Both the position numbers and the translations under genes were made by a program. From positions 3,466,359 through 3,530,358 of the forward strand of contig CATQJL010000223.1 in NCBI GenBank assembly GCA_958299035.1: 64,000 nt of DNA, in the 5' to 3' direction. Each line of letters opens with the position of its first letter. The stretch's first letter is position 1. The DNA is from Cylicocyclus nassatus (taxonomy: Eukaryota > Nematoda > Chromadorea > Rhabditida > Strongylidae). The notes under the pieces were generated by a model. That model worked only from the letters and a program-made list of their open reading frames with translations, had not been told where the DNA came from and made no database searches. This document shows positions 1 through 10,771 of the stretch, in pieces.

Positions 1-2335
1 TACGGGTCGCTAGCAAGTGTGTTGGGGCAGATACATTGATAACTGTCTGCATGCAACTAAAAATAGCAAGAGAATGAATTCCCATTTTCTCAACGATCTT
101 TTTCGCAATGCAAGTAGTAGTGGAAGCAAGATCAGGCTCATTTCAAGATTTCCTTTCAAGATCATTTCCATTTTCTCAACGATGTTGGGGCAACGTAAGT
201 ACGCATTAGTAGAAGTAAGATTATGCTCTCAAGGAAACTTTTCATGGTGAGTAACTCCCAAATCATCTACGCTGTTCTTCTTGCAAGTACCCGACCCAAC
301 TACCACAGCTACCAAACATAAAGATCACCTCAGCAGTCATCTATGTAGAACAGCTTTCAGCCCGAAATTCAGGCTGACATTCAGGAACTGTGCGACGGCC
401 GTTAACACATCAAGCTTCGCGATCATGCACAGTCCTATACTCTCCTTATTACGTCTCGCCAAGAAACGGTCATTTCTTGAAGCGAGACCAAAGCTTGCTC
501 AAAGCTCTTGGATATTCCTAGCAAAAATGTCCTGTCGCATGAAATCTCTGGGTATTTCAAGCGAGCGGTTTTCGCAAGATAAAAGCGGCCAAAGTGAATT
601 TCAAGCTTTTTCTGTGAGATCCAGCACTGAAACCTAGAGAATCATATCAAAAATCTCCTGCCGCATGAACACTAAGTTTTTCTTCCATTAAGACAAGCTC
701 CCTCTGCTGTGTTGTTTTTATTGGCAAAAGTATGGATATTACAAAGTAGAGGCCCCCAAAAACTAATGCAGCAAGTTCTGTGAATTTTCACATTAAAGCT
801 AGTTGGAAGAAATGTGTTTTCGAGTGGATTTGTTGGGTGTTTCCTTTCAGCAGACCGAGCTTCCTCTGCTCATTTGTTTCTAGAGGCAAAAACAATATTC
901 ATCCAAAAGTAAGTATTTAACAGGTTTTTGTGCGACTGATTCTTTTCTTCCAACGAGACGTAGCTCCCCTGTTTTTCCATTTCCAGAGGCAAAAACAATA
1001 TTTTCAAAAACAAGCATTCACGAGGTGTATAAGCGTTCAAAAGGTAGGTTTAAGCGAATCCCCGTAAAATTGATAGGTTATATTATCTTATTTTCCTAAT
1101 CTTCATATTGTTCAAAATCATAATGTGCTTTTCGAAAACTAATGATTGTAAGAAGTTAGACAGGATAGGAAGCGAAATGGGCGACAGTTTTCCGAATTAT
1201 GATAGCAACTGGGGGGTCAGACATTTGCACTAATTCGGTAGTCTAGAATCAATATTTCGTTGTTGTTTGGGCTCTGCACATGACACGCACTTGATCCCCT
1301 TCTTGCTTGTTTATGAATGAGGTGATCTTTGTCGACTGTTGCCCATATTTGCACTTTCCATGCGGAGCAAGCTCTATAATTTGCACTTAAAGTGCATACA
1401 GTCTGGAAATTAACTATGAACGCCGTCAACTCTACGTCGCTGTTATGCAAACTATGTGGATCCTCCTTGAGTGCATGCGCTCCCCAATACTCTCTCGGCG
1501 TTCTCTGCACATCCGCGTTAGTTCATGTATCGCAGTTATATTTCGTCGCCGCATAATCTTTACTGCCCTCGTTGTCGCGAATCTGCTGTTAACACTGTAA
1601 GAGAACACATAGCATAACGGTAAAGCATATGGGGGAGGAGAGTACTCTCGTCGCATCGCTTTGGCAGTTACCAAAAGATATTATAGTAAGATACCAATGC
1701 GTCACCTCTGCTTCGCAGAGGCTCGCACTGGCTCCACTATCTAGGCCTTACTCATTCTCACATAATGATGGCATTGGAACTCACCGAGCAATGCCGACTA
1801 TCACGAACAAAATGTAAACAACTACTCATTCCGAAAGCTTTTATATGTGAAATCGGTGATTTCGCGTGAATGAGACTTTTGCATGAGAACAAACGCAAAT
1901 TTCTATAGGTTTTTGATTTTCCCATGGTCTTGACAGTTGCAATAAGAACAGCAGTCACCGTGAGCTTTGTGCAAAAATTGTCAGATGCTCTGGTAAAACC
2001 TTGGCAAATTGACCAATTGCGCAACCAATACTTTTTCGCTGTTTTTGTAAAGTACTGGACAATTTATCACTTTTTTGGGCCTAAGCTCATGGCTTGCACA
2101 TTTGCTCAACATAAATATCCTCAACCCTACAAAAAGTGGAATTACGGACCCAACTTTGCTCGTCAAATGCAAAGTGGAACCGTTTGACGCGCAGTTTCTG
2201 AGGGATCCACTTAACGAATTGGCTCGTGCTTTTGCATGTTGGACTTATATGCAGGTAGCATGCGCTGTGCAAAATTTGAGCCCAGGGGGTTGGTTGGAAC
2301 ACGCTCTATGAATTTCGTAACAGACACAATCACAG
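1..2335. other. Unannotated left flank with degenerate short repeats
   Basis: No convincing gene is seen. Between about 520 and 1030 there are three or four degenerate direct repeats about 100 bp apart, sharing a C/T-rich stretch followed by GAGGCAAAAACAATATT. The open frames here are short, start and stop without splice support and have unbiased composition. The stretch could hold the 3' part or an intron of a gene outside the window, but nothing shows it. Confidence 0.4.
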
Positions 2336-2344
2336 ACACACACA

Positions 2345-2391
<47 letters not shown>
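2336..2391. repeat. (CA)n microsatellite
   Basis: A nearly pure CA dinucleotide run of about 28 units, interrupted by one TA. It lies about 370 bp upstream of the first recognisable uridine phosphorylase exon. Confidence 0.95.
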
Positions 2392-2392
<1 letters not shown>

Positions 2393-2758
2393 GTCACGTA
2401 AACATTCTTAGCCCGTTATTATAAGTAATGATATTTACGTATTTTTTAGAAAATAAAAGTTTATCATGTTTGACCAAGCATCCAAGCATTTTCCTAGGCG
2501 CAGTGCAGAAAACATACTGGCAACCAATACAGAACCACATTCCCAGCTGGTCCGTGTGGTACATGATATGCAATGATATGTTTCCAAGGAAATTTAATCT
2601 TATAAAATTGTGAACATTTAGCCGTTATGGCTTGTATCAAGTTCAGTGATAGTATCTTTCGCAAAGTTCATATTCTGTTTCGATTCTACACTCATACACT
2701 TCAGCTCGAGTGAAGTTCCTTTGTTCCTGCAATTAACCTACAATACTTTTCATTTCAG

Positions 2759-4067
2759 ATGAATACGCTTTTTGCATTGTACATGACAACCCCTTGGATT
2801 TGAAAAATCCCAATCTTGATAGAACTCAAGAAGACTTTCTCTACCATTTTGGATTTGGAACTGAATCTTTTAATATTGAAAAAGTATTTGGAGATACAAA
2901 GGCGAGTTTTACTTCAAAGTCATGGTATCTTAGTCCCTATGATAAAAAAAATTTATCGCAGAACAATGAACTCTCTTTTTAGTTCGTTTGCACTGGTAAC
3001 TCTGTTACCAAAATAAAACGCTATGCTGAACAATTTGCAAAAGAATGCCAAATTCCGTGCACCAACAACCTCTCTAAAAGCGATTACTTCGTCCTATACA
3101 AAACCGGGAAAGTAGTGTGGGTTAATGTAAGTCTGACCTTGCAACTTCGACTTTGGAAGTATAGGTTTTCTAGCATGGAATGGGAAACCCTTCTGTTAGT
3201 ATCATGCTCAATGAAATTTTGAAACTCATGTATCATGCAAGAGCAAAAGATGTCAAGTACGTCTGCTTTAGAATAAGAAACAGGAAAAAGAACTCTAATG
3301 CTTCAAAAATAGCTCTAAAAAGCTCCTATGCAGATTCATTCGCCTGGGAACTGCCGGAGGCATTGAAGTAGACCCCGGTACGGTTGTCATTACCAAAAAT
3401 ACCATCAATGGTGAATTCAATGAAAAATATGTGCAATGGATAGCGGGCGAGAGGGTAAGCATTGTAGGCAAATGAAATCTTGAGGTATTCTCTTGGATTC
3501 TCTAGTGAGAAATGTTTGGATGAAAGCAAAAGTTTCAATTGCAAGCGACGAAAGAATTCAGGTGGAACGTGACACTTCTTTTGACGAAGGCCTCCGAAAA
3601 GATCTGTTAGAAGTGGCTGAGGAGAAAAATATTCCTGTTAAAGTTGGATATACTATGTGTTCTGACGACTTTTACGAAGGTTCTAAATGTTTGTTCTATG
3701 ACACAAAAAAGAAGGAGTCTCAGGATTGATGCGTCTCGACAGTTTCCTTTGTGATTACAAAAACGATGATAAAGTGGCATTTTTGGAGACATTGCATGAC
3801 AAAGGAGTAATAAACACCGACATGGAAAGCGCATGCTTTTCGTCAATAACGTATCGTGCTGGATGTAAAGGTAAAGAATAGAGTTTAGACTGTTCAATCA
3901 AGAACTTGGTCTATTACGAAAGCTTTTTAGCTGCAGTTGTCACCGTTGCACTTTTGAATCGTATGGAGAGCGACCAGATAAATTTACAAGGCGATCAACT
4001 CAAGGAAATGGAAGACCGACCATTTCGGTTGGTAACTGCGCTTATGAGAAAACAACTTGGATATTAG
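2759..4067 (+). CDS. Uridine phosphorylase paralog 1, divergent active site (first exon not found)
   Basis: Purine/uridine phosphorylase family, the enzymes that split uridine with phosphate to uracil and ribose-1-phosphate in pyrimidine salvage. Exons: 2759-2901, 2983-3126, 3174-3256, 3334-3454, 3562-3679, 3724-3870, 3931-4067 (stop TAG). Every junction keeps frame and gives about 296 residues. The first exon shown starts in mid-codon, so a short upstream exon with the ATG is missing; I could not place it. Family landmarks present are FVCTG, HGMGNPS, RLGTAGG, TMCSDDFYEG and MESACF. Compared with the paralog at 11.5 kb it differs at conserved positions: GGS is GNS, the following Arg is Lys, EGQ is EGL (the Gln that contacts uracil in known enzymes), and EMES is DMES. 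The first intron begins with GC rather than GT. AATAAA lies at 4085-4090. The family is clear; activity on uridine is doubtful. Confidence 0.85.
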
Positions 4068-4084
4068 TTGGATGCTTAGTCGAA

Positions 4085-4090
4085 AATAAA
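4085..4090 (+). promoter_or_regulatory. Polyadenylation signal of uridine phosphorylase paralog 1
   Basis: AATAAA 18 bp after the stop codon, a typical distance for nematode genes with short 3' UTRs. Confidence 0.7.
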
Positions 4091-4194
4091 GATTATCAAA
4101 GGTGTTTTTCGTCTTTCTTGTGAAATTCAAAAAAAAAGATTGCCATTTTCTACTTCTCCTCTATCTCTGTCCCACTTCAGTACAACCTAAGAAC

Positions 4195-4400
4195 TGTCAA
4201 CATTATAGTGGCCTGCAGGATCGCGAGAGTCGGACATGCGTACGGCCAGTGCGCCGCGCACGTCCGATGTCACTAGGCAGGTGCCAGACTTATCCGCTTC
4301 AGCCGGTTCGTTCGGTTCATAGGTCAAATTACTATAATGTCAAACAGCAAAGGTGGTGAACCCAATGAACCTGTTACAGGATAAGTCTGGCACCCCTGCT
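4195..4400. repeat. Foldback repeat next to the Helitron
   Basis: GGTGCCAGACTTATCC near 4281 is repeated in inverse as GGATAAGTCTGGCACC near 4379. Outside it, ATTATAGT near 4203 pairs with ACTATAAT near 4331. The stretch is unusually GC-rich for this region. It looks like the end of a small mobile element rather than a gene. Confidence 0.5.
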
Positions 4401-4407
4401 TGGAGAC

Positions 4408-4518
4408 AAGCGTCAGTAATTGAGGAGTCAGAATTTCAAAATTCGCCGAAATTTTTTTTGGATTATTTGGCGTGCCGAGTACGAATATCATACTCATTTG
4501 TTGAAAAACGCCTCCGTA
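4408..4518. repeat. Dispersed repeat family A, truncated copy
   Basis: This segment closely matches 5127-5240 and, more weakly, 51530-51640. All three share a GGAGACAAGCG-like start, a GAGTCAGAA block and a TACGAATA block. This copy ends exactly where the Helitron begins. Confidence 0.6.
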
Positions 4519-5005
4519 TCTTCTTATATATAAAGTTGAATGTCTGTCTGTATGTATATCTGTCTGTACGTATGTGCGGAATAGAGATTTTTATTTCTGA
4601 ATTGATTCGGACCAAACTTGGCACACGTACACTTCGGGGCCGGGCGGGTGTCATAGGCTACTTTTCGTCATCGCTCGATATCCATTTTATCGATTTTTTT
4701 TGCGAAGTTTGAGCTACAGGGCTGGGAGTTGGCACAAGGGGTAATCGAGCATGCTGATTACGAATACAATATGAGTTTCTGGAATTATCGATTACTTTTA
4801 TCGATTTTATCGATTTTTTCAAAATTTGAGTTGAAGGGCTGAGAGTTGGGGTACAGAGGGGGTAAGTGGGCATGCTGATTTCGAGCAGCACAAGGAAAGG
4901 GAAATGAAGTGTAGAAGTGGGCACAGGGAAAGGCTTTACAGGGATAGGGATGGGAACTTTATTGCAGCTTTGACAGGGCCGAGCGGAGCCGGCTAAGCAA
5001 GCTAG
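4519..5005. mobile_element. Non-autonomous Helitron, copy 1
   Basis: The element starts with TC (TCTTCTTATATATAAAG), ends with CTAG and sits between a host A and T, as Helitrons do. It shares its 5' part, including a TGTCTGTCTGTATGTATAT-like run, and the block reading ACCAAACTTGGCACAC with the second copy at 47158-47852. The last 25 bp hold the usual short hairpin just before CTAG. Inside are about two copies of a degenerate repeat containing ATCGATTTTATCGATTTTTT. It encodes no Rep/helicase, so it would need an enzyme from elsewhere. A 172-codon open frame on the minus strand crosses it, but that is an accident of the repeat. Confidence 0.8.
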
Positions 5006-5119
5006 TATGCATATGAGTTGCCAGAGGCTGGCCAATCTAGCTGAATAGAAAAGAAGTAATATTTGAAGGCAAATCGGAATATGATGCCCTCTCAAAATTG
5101 AACGAGTCGCTGTACGCAA

Positions 5120-5405
5120 GGCTGCTTGGAGACAAGCGTCAATAATTGAGAAGTCAGAATTTTCAGAATTCGCCAAAATTGTTTATTGGATTATTTGGCG
5201 TGCCTAATACGAATACCATACATTTGTTGAAAAACACCTCCTTTCTTGTTTAGGGTGAAACTCCATACCGTAAACTACAGTAATCCTATAAAAAGGGACT
5301 TTTCCATGCACTAATGTCGTTTTCATGATCACCATGTCATATAACCCCCTACGCAAGTTTTGGCCAGATTGGTAATATGTAATTCTCCCATATACTACGC
5401 TAGCT
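5120..5405. repeat. Dispersed repeat family A, longer copy
   Basis: About 285 bp matching 51528-51815, with conserved blocks in the same order: GAGTCAGAA, TACGAATA, a TTGTT-AGGGTG block, a TACAGTAA block, TTTTCATGATCA-like and a final CCATATAC. The superfamily is unknown because neither copy shows clear terminal repeats. Confidence 0.6.
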
Positions 5406-5748
5406 GGCATACCCGATTTCACACGGAACTGGGTAGCTGGACCGTCAAGCGATGCACACTCTCGAGCAAATTAGCAGGATTTACCTATCCGCCGACTTGC
5501 GCTTCACCTCCAACGCAATCAACTCATTTTCTTCTCCTGCAAAGAAGACAACTTGCGAATGCATCTTTAGGAATAGAGGGCCCTTTGGGCGACTCACATA
5601 AAGTCACCGCATGCTGCTTAAAACCAAGTAAAGGTGACTACCGTCCCTGTTTGTTCAAATGATTATAGTAAAATGACTCGATAATAACTGCAATTTTCAA
5701 TTTTCCAGAAGCCAGTAAACAAATCAATAAATCGATGAAATGTCAAAA

Positions 5749-6030
5749 TGCGATGTCAAGCTCTGTTTCTTTCATGGTCCTGAGTCATCTAATTAAGGGT
5801 GTGTTCTGCAGTGATGGACTCGAGGAGAAACTGGGAAGCTTGGACGCTGCTCGGCCGCCAACGACCCGGAACTACTTACCTCTGATTGCTGTTTGCCCCG
5901 TCAACTACGACACCTGACTCCGCGAATGGCATACCGATACAGTCGTATTCATATATCGCCGGCTGTTTCGAAATCTAATAAAGTTTTCCACCTTAATATG
6001 TGTCCTCTCTGCGGGCGCTGCTCTTACTGG
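5749..6030 (+). mobile_element. 5' LTR of a retrotransposon remnant
   Basis: About 280 bp, roughly 90 percent identical by eye to 8418-8698 in the same orientation. Both begin TGCGATGTCA and carry an AATAAA-like polyadenylation signal near their 3' end. The first copy is followed at once by TGGTGGCAGCGAGTTGG, which looks like a tRNA primer-binding site of the kind seen in Ty3/gypsy and BEL elements. The exact ends are uncertain by a few bases, and no target duplication was seen. Confidence 0.75.
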
Positions 6031-8417
6031 TGGCAGCGAGTTGGAATAGCGACGTGGATGGACGGCTACCTATGCGAGCTTCAAACAAACTCCACAACTA
6101 ATACTGTCGATTACAAAACTGGCCATTTTGTGAACCGATAGTGCTCTAATTCATTCTCCGTTGTGTTCGCCTAGTCTCTCAACTTATTGTATGCTAGTAG
6201 CTCTTGTTCGGCGTGGTATCACGCAGACGTCTGCAGTACATGGTCCTTTCTAGTGCCGCCAGATTCGTAGGGCGCACCGAAATTCTGTTGGATCCAAGTT
6301 GTGTGTAAACAGGATAGCGCCCTAGGTCCCAGTTTTGAATTTTATGAGTGCAGCTGCATATTTTTGGGGAATGACCGCGATTTGATTTCAGAGCCTCGAC
6401 GTCAAGCATTGGGTGCGGAAGAGATTCAAGGACCAAAAACGGCGGGGATCCAGTTCATCACGATCCAAAGATCCCTAGATGGATACCCGGGGCAATCACT
6501 TAGCTCCTCCGATTTTACTTGTGATACTAATATTCTCCTGGATTGCGATACCAGAAAGGGCAATTATGCCCCGTCTTCGACTTCATATTAGCCAATTCAC
6601 GTAGTTACACAACGAAATCTAACGTCCGTTCTCTTAATTTTTGCACAGTTGAACTCCCTCAATCTCCCGGGTAAACCCGCCGAGTGCGCCTATTGAACTA
6701 TCGTTGCATCAAATATAATCAAAAAACATCAGTTGGCTACAAAATGAACATACAGACCTCATATTTCAGTTGCATTCTGTACCTGCACTTAATCGTCAAT
6801 TCCTCTTCAGAAATCCAGCGAGGCCACACCACAAGGGTAGCGCAACACAGGGTACACTGATGCTCGTTGGCAAAGGTCAGTTTTACCCTTGCTGCATAGA
6901 TAGTGCCCCATTCCCGTACCAATTCGCAAAAACACTTCGACCCAGACGTTCTAGTCTATTGTTAGTATTATAGATTACCTCAAAAATGTTTGCCTTAGTT
7001 ATATTTCGAAGAATGTTCGCCTTAGTCACTAAGAGCAGCCATCACTTGCGCAAAAAACCTATTTCGGCAACTGCATGTAGCTAAGGGTTTCTTTGCCTTT
7101 GGCACTCGCGTCATGACACATGCATTCTGCGCAAAAAGTTGACCATCTGTGCCTCTCGCGCGGATAGCTGCAGTTGGCGACAATCCTCGCATACTTTGGG
7201 TTTTTCACCTAAGGCCGCCCTCAGCCGGAGACTCCACGCTTCAATCCAATCTCAATCGGTCGCATCGAGCGCCGGCTTAGTCCTCTCTAACTTAGGCCCT
7301 CATTTCTCCACAGGCATCTTTGTCTCTTCGTTCGCGTTGACACCACTTCCGATTTCTTCTAGCATCTGACGTAGACATCTGAAATTTTTCCCTTTCAGAT
7401 CCCATGGGTCCTCCGACTACTCGCGCTCGCACTCCGTACAATCTCAGGGCAGAAGCCCCGACATCGCCAGAAGCTCCTGGCAATTTTGCCAGTGCGGTCA
7501 TGGGCTTGTTATCCAATGTGGGCGACGACGTGTTCGTACCCGGATGTGACGCCAAGACGCTACGCGACGCCACCGCTCAGGCGTTCACAGAGGCCTGGAA
7601 GGACTTCAGAGCGGCGCGTCTGCCTTGGCAAAGCAGGTAAAGGACACATATCAGACTTTGTTGAGCGGCTTCAACGAATTATTCACTGCTGTGGGTCAGC
7701 GCATCGACTAACTCCTTACAGTCCCTCACGGTCCGGAGGGGACGCGCTTGCCCTGCGTCCCTTATTTCACGGGGGCAAACACTGATCCACACTTCCAACA
7801 GCCGTCGCATGCGTATGCACGTTATGCACGTCCACATACTGATCCATGTCAAGGCCCGCATTCGCTATGCCCGCCAACACAATCAAAACGCAACCTGTAG
7901 ACGGCATCGCTCGTGCTTAAAGTATGCGATCGCCTTCAAACCGCCTGCCCGCTCGGTTTAAACACAGAGGTGGGGGCATGGGGCAGTTCAAATAGGCCTG
8001 GGTACGCGTGGACTAATTATATCGCCTAGATGCTGCTCCAGATGCAAACCACTTGGAGATGCTTACTACAAACCCGTCACACTCCGTTGTTTTGGACTGG
8101 GGTTGCGCCGATCGCCGTTCTAACAATCGCATAAATTGAGCTCCCGATGCCGAGCACGAACAATTCGGCGCTGTAGCTGCTTCTTTTTCGGCGGTTGCTG
8201 CGTCCTTTTATGCGTAAGGTCTGTGGAGATGTGAGGCACGCTGAACGGCAGAAAACTAGAAGCCGTGTCACTTGCATGATTATTTGGTTGCTAACCCACT
8301 TACCATAATTCCAAGTAGTGTAGTGCACGTCAAACAGCCCTAATAAACTAACCATTCCTTCTTTGGTTTTGATTAAGTCCGGCACGGACTTTAAAAAGTA
8401 AGGGAGATGTAAGGGCA
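6031..8417 (+). mobile_element. Interior of the LTR retrotransposon remnant
   Basis: The 2.4 kb between the two LTRs begins with the primer-binding site and ends with a purine-rich stretch (AAGGGAGATGTAAGGG) just before the 3' LTR. It holds only a damaged gag-like frame (7404-7709). No protease, reverse transcriptase or integrase frame can be read, so most of pol is deleted or was never present. Confidence 0.65.
7404..7709 (+). pseudogene. Gag-like fragment with frameshift
   Basis: An ATG at 7404 opens a 78-codon frame rich in Ala, Thr and Arg that ends at a stop near 7640. A second frame, overlapping it and running on to a stop at 7709, has similar amphipathic composition, so a single-base frameshift near 7630 probably split one gag N-terminus. 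Its place between two LTRs supports this. No zinc knuckle (CCHC) is visible. It is broken and there is no sign of function. The gag assignment rests on position and composition, not on a recognised domain. Confidence 0.4.
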
Positions 8418-8698
8418 TGCGATGTCATGCTCTGTTTCTTTCACGGTCTTGAGTCATCTAATTGAGGGTGTGTCCTGGAGTGATGGACTCGAGGAGAAAC
8501 TGGGAAGCTTGGACGCTGCTCGGCCGCCAACGACCCGGAACTACTCACCTCTGGTTGCTGTTTGCCCCGTCAACTACGACACCTGACTCCGCGAATGGCA
8601 TACTGATACAGTCGTATTCATATATCGCCGGCTGTTCGAGATCTAATAAAGATTTCCACCTTATTACGTGTCCTTTCTGCGGGAGCTGCTCTTCCTGG
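8418..8698 (+). mobile_element. 3' LTR of the retrotransposon remnant
   Basis: Direct repeat of 5749-6030, with the differences scattered as substitutions and single-base indels. It is preceded by a polypurine tract and followed by unrelated sequence. The divergence between the LTRs suggests an old insertion. Confidence 0.75.
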
Positions 8699-8836
8699 GG
8701 TCATATCTGTGTGCCAATCTTCAGCTCAATCGGTTCAGCCATGGGCGCCCCTATAACGAACATACCTTCTAAACAGACAATAAGTTTTATATGTAGAGAC
8801 ACCTACCGTGACTTACTGCGACGTCGGATTTGGTAG

Positions 8837-9156
8837 TGTTGGATGGCGCGCATCACCGATCTAAAATCATTACTGGCGGAAAAGGAGAGGCCGATTCGAC
8901 CTCTCAGCAGGGTATAAATACAGGTGGATAGGGAAGACCAGCCAGAGCGCGAAAAGAGCGCCCCAGAGAGTTTAAAAGAGCCGTCGAAGAGAGGCGGACC
9001 TCCCCCCTTAGATGGAGATAGCTTAGAGGCCCTGCTGAGAGGGCAAATCGGGTTGAAGCCCCATTGTTGTACATAGCATTCTGTTCTTGTTGTTGTTAGT
9101 TTTGTGCCATTAGGATAATTCCGTAATTCCGTATAATTCCGTAATTTCACGCTACA
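8837..9156 (+). mobile_element. Possible solo LTR with TATA box
   Basis: The segment runs from TGTTGG to CTACA, begins with TG and ends with CA, and has a promoter-like TATAAATA at 8913-8920 about 80 bp in. Tandem ATTCCGTA repeats lie near its 3' end. The size and ends suit a BEL/Pao-type solo LTR. No second copy is in the window and no target duplication could be seen. Confidence 0.35.
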
Positions 9157-9344
9157 AGACGCGCGGGATTTTTTCTCCGAAATCGACCGGCCTAAACAGG
9201 CCAAAGGATTCGCAACCAAAGGACCCTATTCCGTGCTGTATATTGCTTGAAAGAATCGTGCGCCATAAGGATCGCTTCCCGAAACTCAGTAGCTGAGCGG
9301 CTCGTTTGAAAAGCCGGAAAAGGTGCGCCTTGTACAGGGCTCCC

Positions 9345-9406
9345 AAATTGCAGAGTCGTTTGCACCAGCGGTCGCGCGACCGCTGGTGCAAACGACTCTG
9401 CAATTT
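9345..9406. repeat. Perfect 62-bp palindrome
   Basis: Two 31-bp arms meet without any spacer at GCGC (9374-9377). The arms contain GCAGAGTCG and CGACTCTGC. The symmetry continues imperfectly outwards to about 9331-9420. It lies in no gene. Confidence 0.9.
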
Positions 9407-10012
9407 AAAAGCTCTGTACGCGTGAAATTAGAGCACTTCAATTTCTTCTTGTCGCTTTGTTTCTATTACTTCGAATCATTTGAAGCAAAATAGCACTGGT
9501 TTATAAGCCAGGTACTGATAACTTCTCAATGCATTTTGTCATGTTATATTTTTTCGATGAAGTGATAAAGCCTAAAGCTAGTTTTCTCCGAGTTCGCGAC
9601 TTCTTTCAGCTATGTCGCAATGTCGTAATCATGAGGGTTGCAACGAATCCGCATCGTTTGCGCCTTTATCGTTCCTCAAAGATGGAGTGCACATGGACAT
9701 GACCGAACACTCAATAGTACTTTCAAATAATGTCCAACATGTTTTTGAATGAGTTTTTATCATGTGTTTGCCGCTTCTTATATTAGGCGCTTACACATGG
9801 TCTTTTCATTTACTTACTTTCTAATATGGCTTATGGTGAGTTGTACCAACAACTCTGGTGCCCACTTTACATCAAATAAATTTTTTGCGCTTGGCTCTCA
9901 CAGACGTAGCAAGCATACAATGTACATTTCGCATGACTGAATGCTGTCCAGTTCCTTTAACCCTTTCGAACCTGGTGGTGGCAATTGCCACTATCAATTC
10001 AGAGATCTACTG

Positions 10013-10305
10013 TATAGTCGCCCTCACCCCACTAGTCGGTCGGTGGACGAATTCAAATTTGAATTGGAGCAGGCCTGTCACTGCAGAGCGCGGCAGGAGA
10101 CAACGCTCAGCAATTACAGAAACTCAATATAGGTCAAAAACGTTGTAACAATACAAAAACTGCTAAGCAATGGCGAAGAAATACGCAAAGTGAATGCATG
10201 AATTTAAACGGAGAGCCTAAGGTGCCGTGCTCTGCCGCGACCTGCCTGCTCCCGTTCGAATTCGAATTCGTCCATCGACCGACTAGTGGGGTGAGGACGA
10301 CTATA
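10013..10305. repeat. Foldback element, arms about 80 bp
   Basis: The left arm at about 10013-10095 and the right arm at about 10228-10305 are inverse copies sharing CACCCCACTAGTCGGTCG and an AATTC-rich block. About 130 bp lie between them. This is a MITE or foldback-like structure with no coding capacity. Confidence 0.75.
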
Positions 10306-10771
10306 CTGGCGCAAGAACATCATTTCACTACTCATTGCTCTCAAACGCTTCATATAGCCTTTGCCTTCCAAATGTAGCTTCGAGACCGGGTGCTCATTTG
10401 CTTTTCTGTCAGCAATATGTATATTTCTGTATACAAGTGGATTTCAACCAATCAATGATTTGCCCCGGCTTGAGCACTGTTTCAGGATCTCGTCTATTAG
10501 CCAATAAATATTCATAATATTAACATATTGTTTTAGTACGATGTTGAGCAAATGTAACTGCTAACTGTTTGCGGGTCCACATGTATCGCGGGAGATTTGA
10601 AAATCCAAAATAAACGCAGAACCAAAAAATTAAAAAATCAAAAAGAAATAGTTTATAAGGTTAAGCAGACTCGAAACTCCGCTATAATGTTATTCATATG
10701 GTAATAAGTAAAAAACAATAGGAGAGAGGCTTTTCGGCTCACTCGCAAAAACTCAGGTCCGAAAGGGTTAA

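Noticed and set aside
4658..5176. A 172-codon open frame on the minus strand
   Set aside because: It runs across the Helitron and its flank; the frame follows the repeat units and has no domain.
7139..7400. Possible coding sequence upstream of the gag-like frame
   Set aside because: It lies in the retrotransposon leader, is low in complexity and has no family match.
8803..9403. Overlapping minus-strand open frames of 138 and 83 codons
   Set aside because: They overlap the LTR-like segment and the palindrome arm and are shadows of GC-rich repeat sequence.
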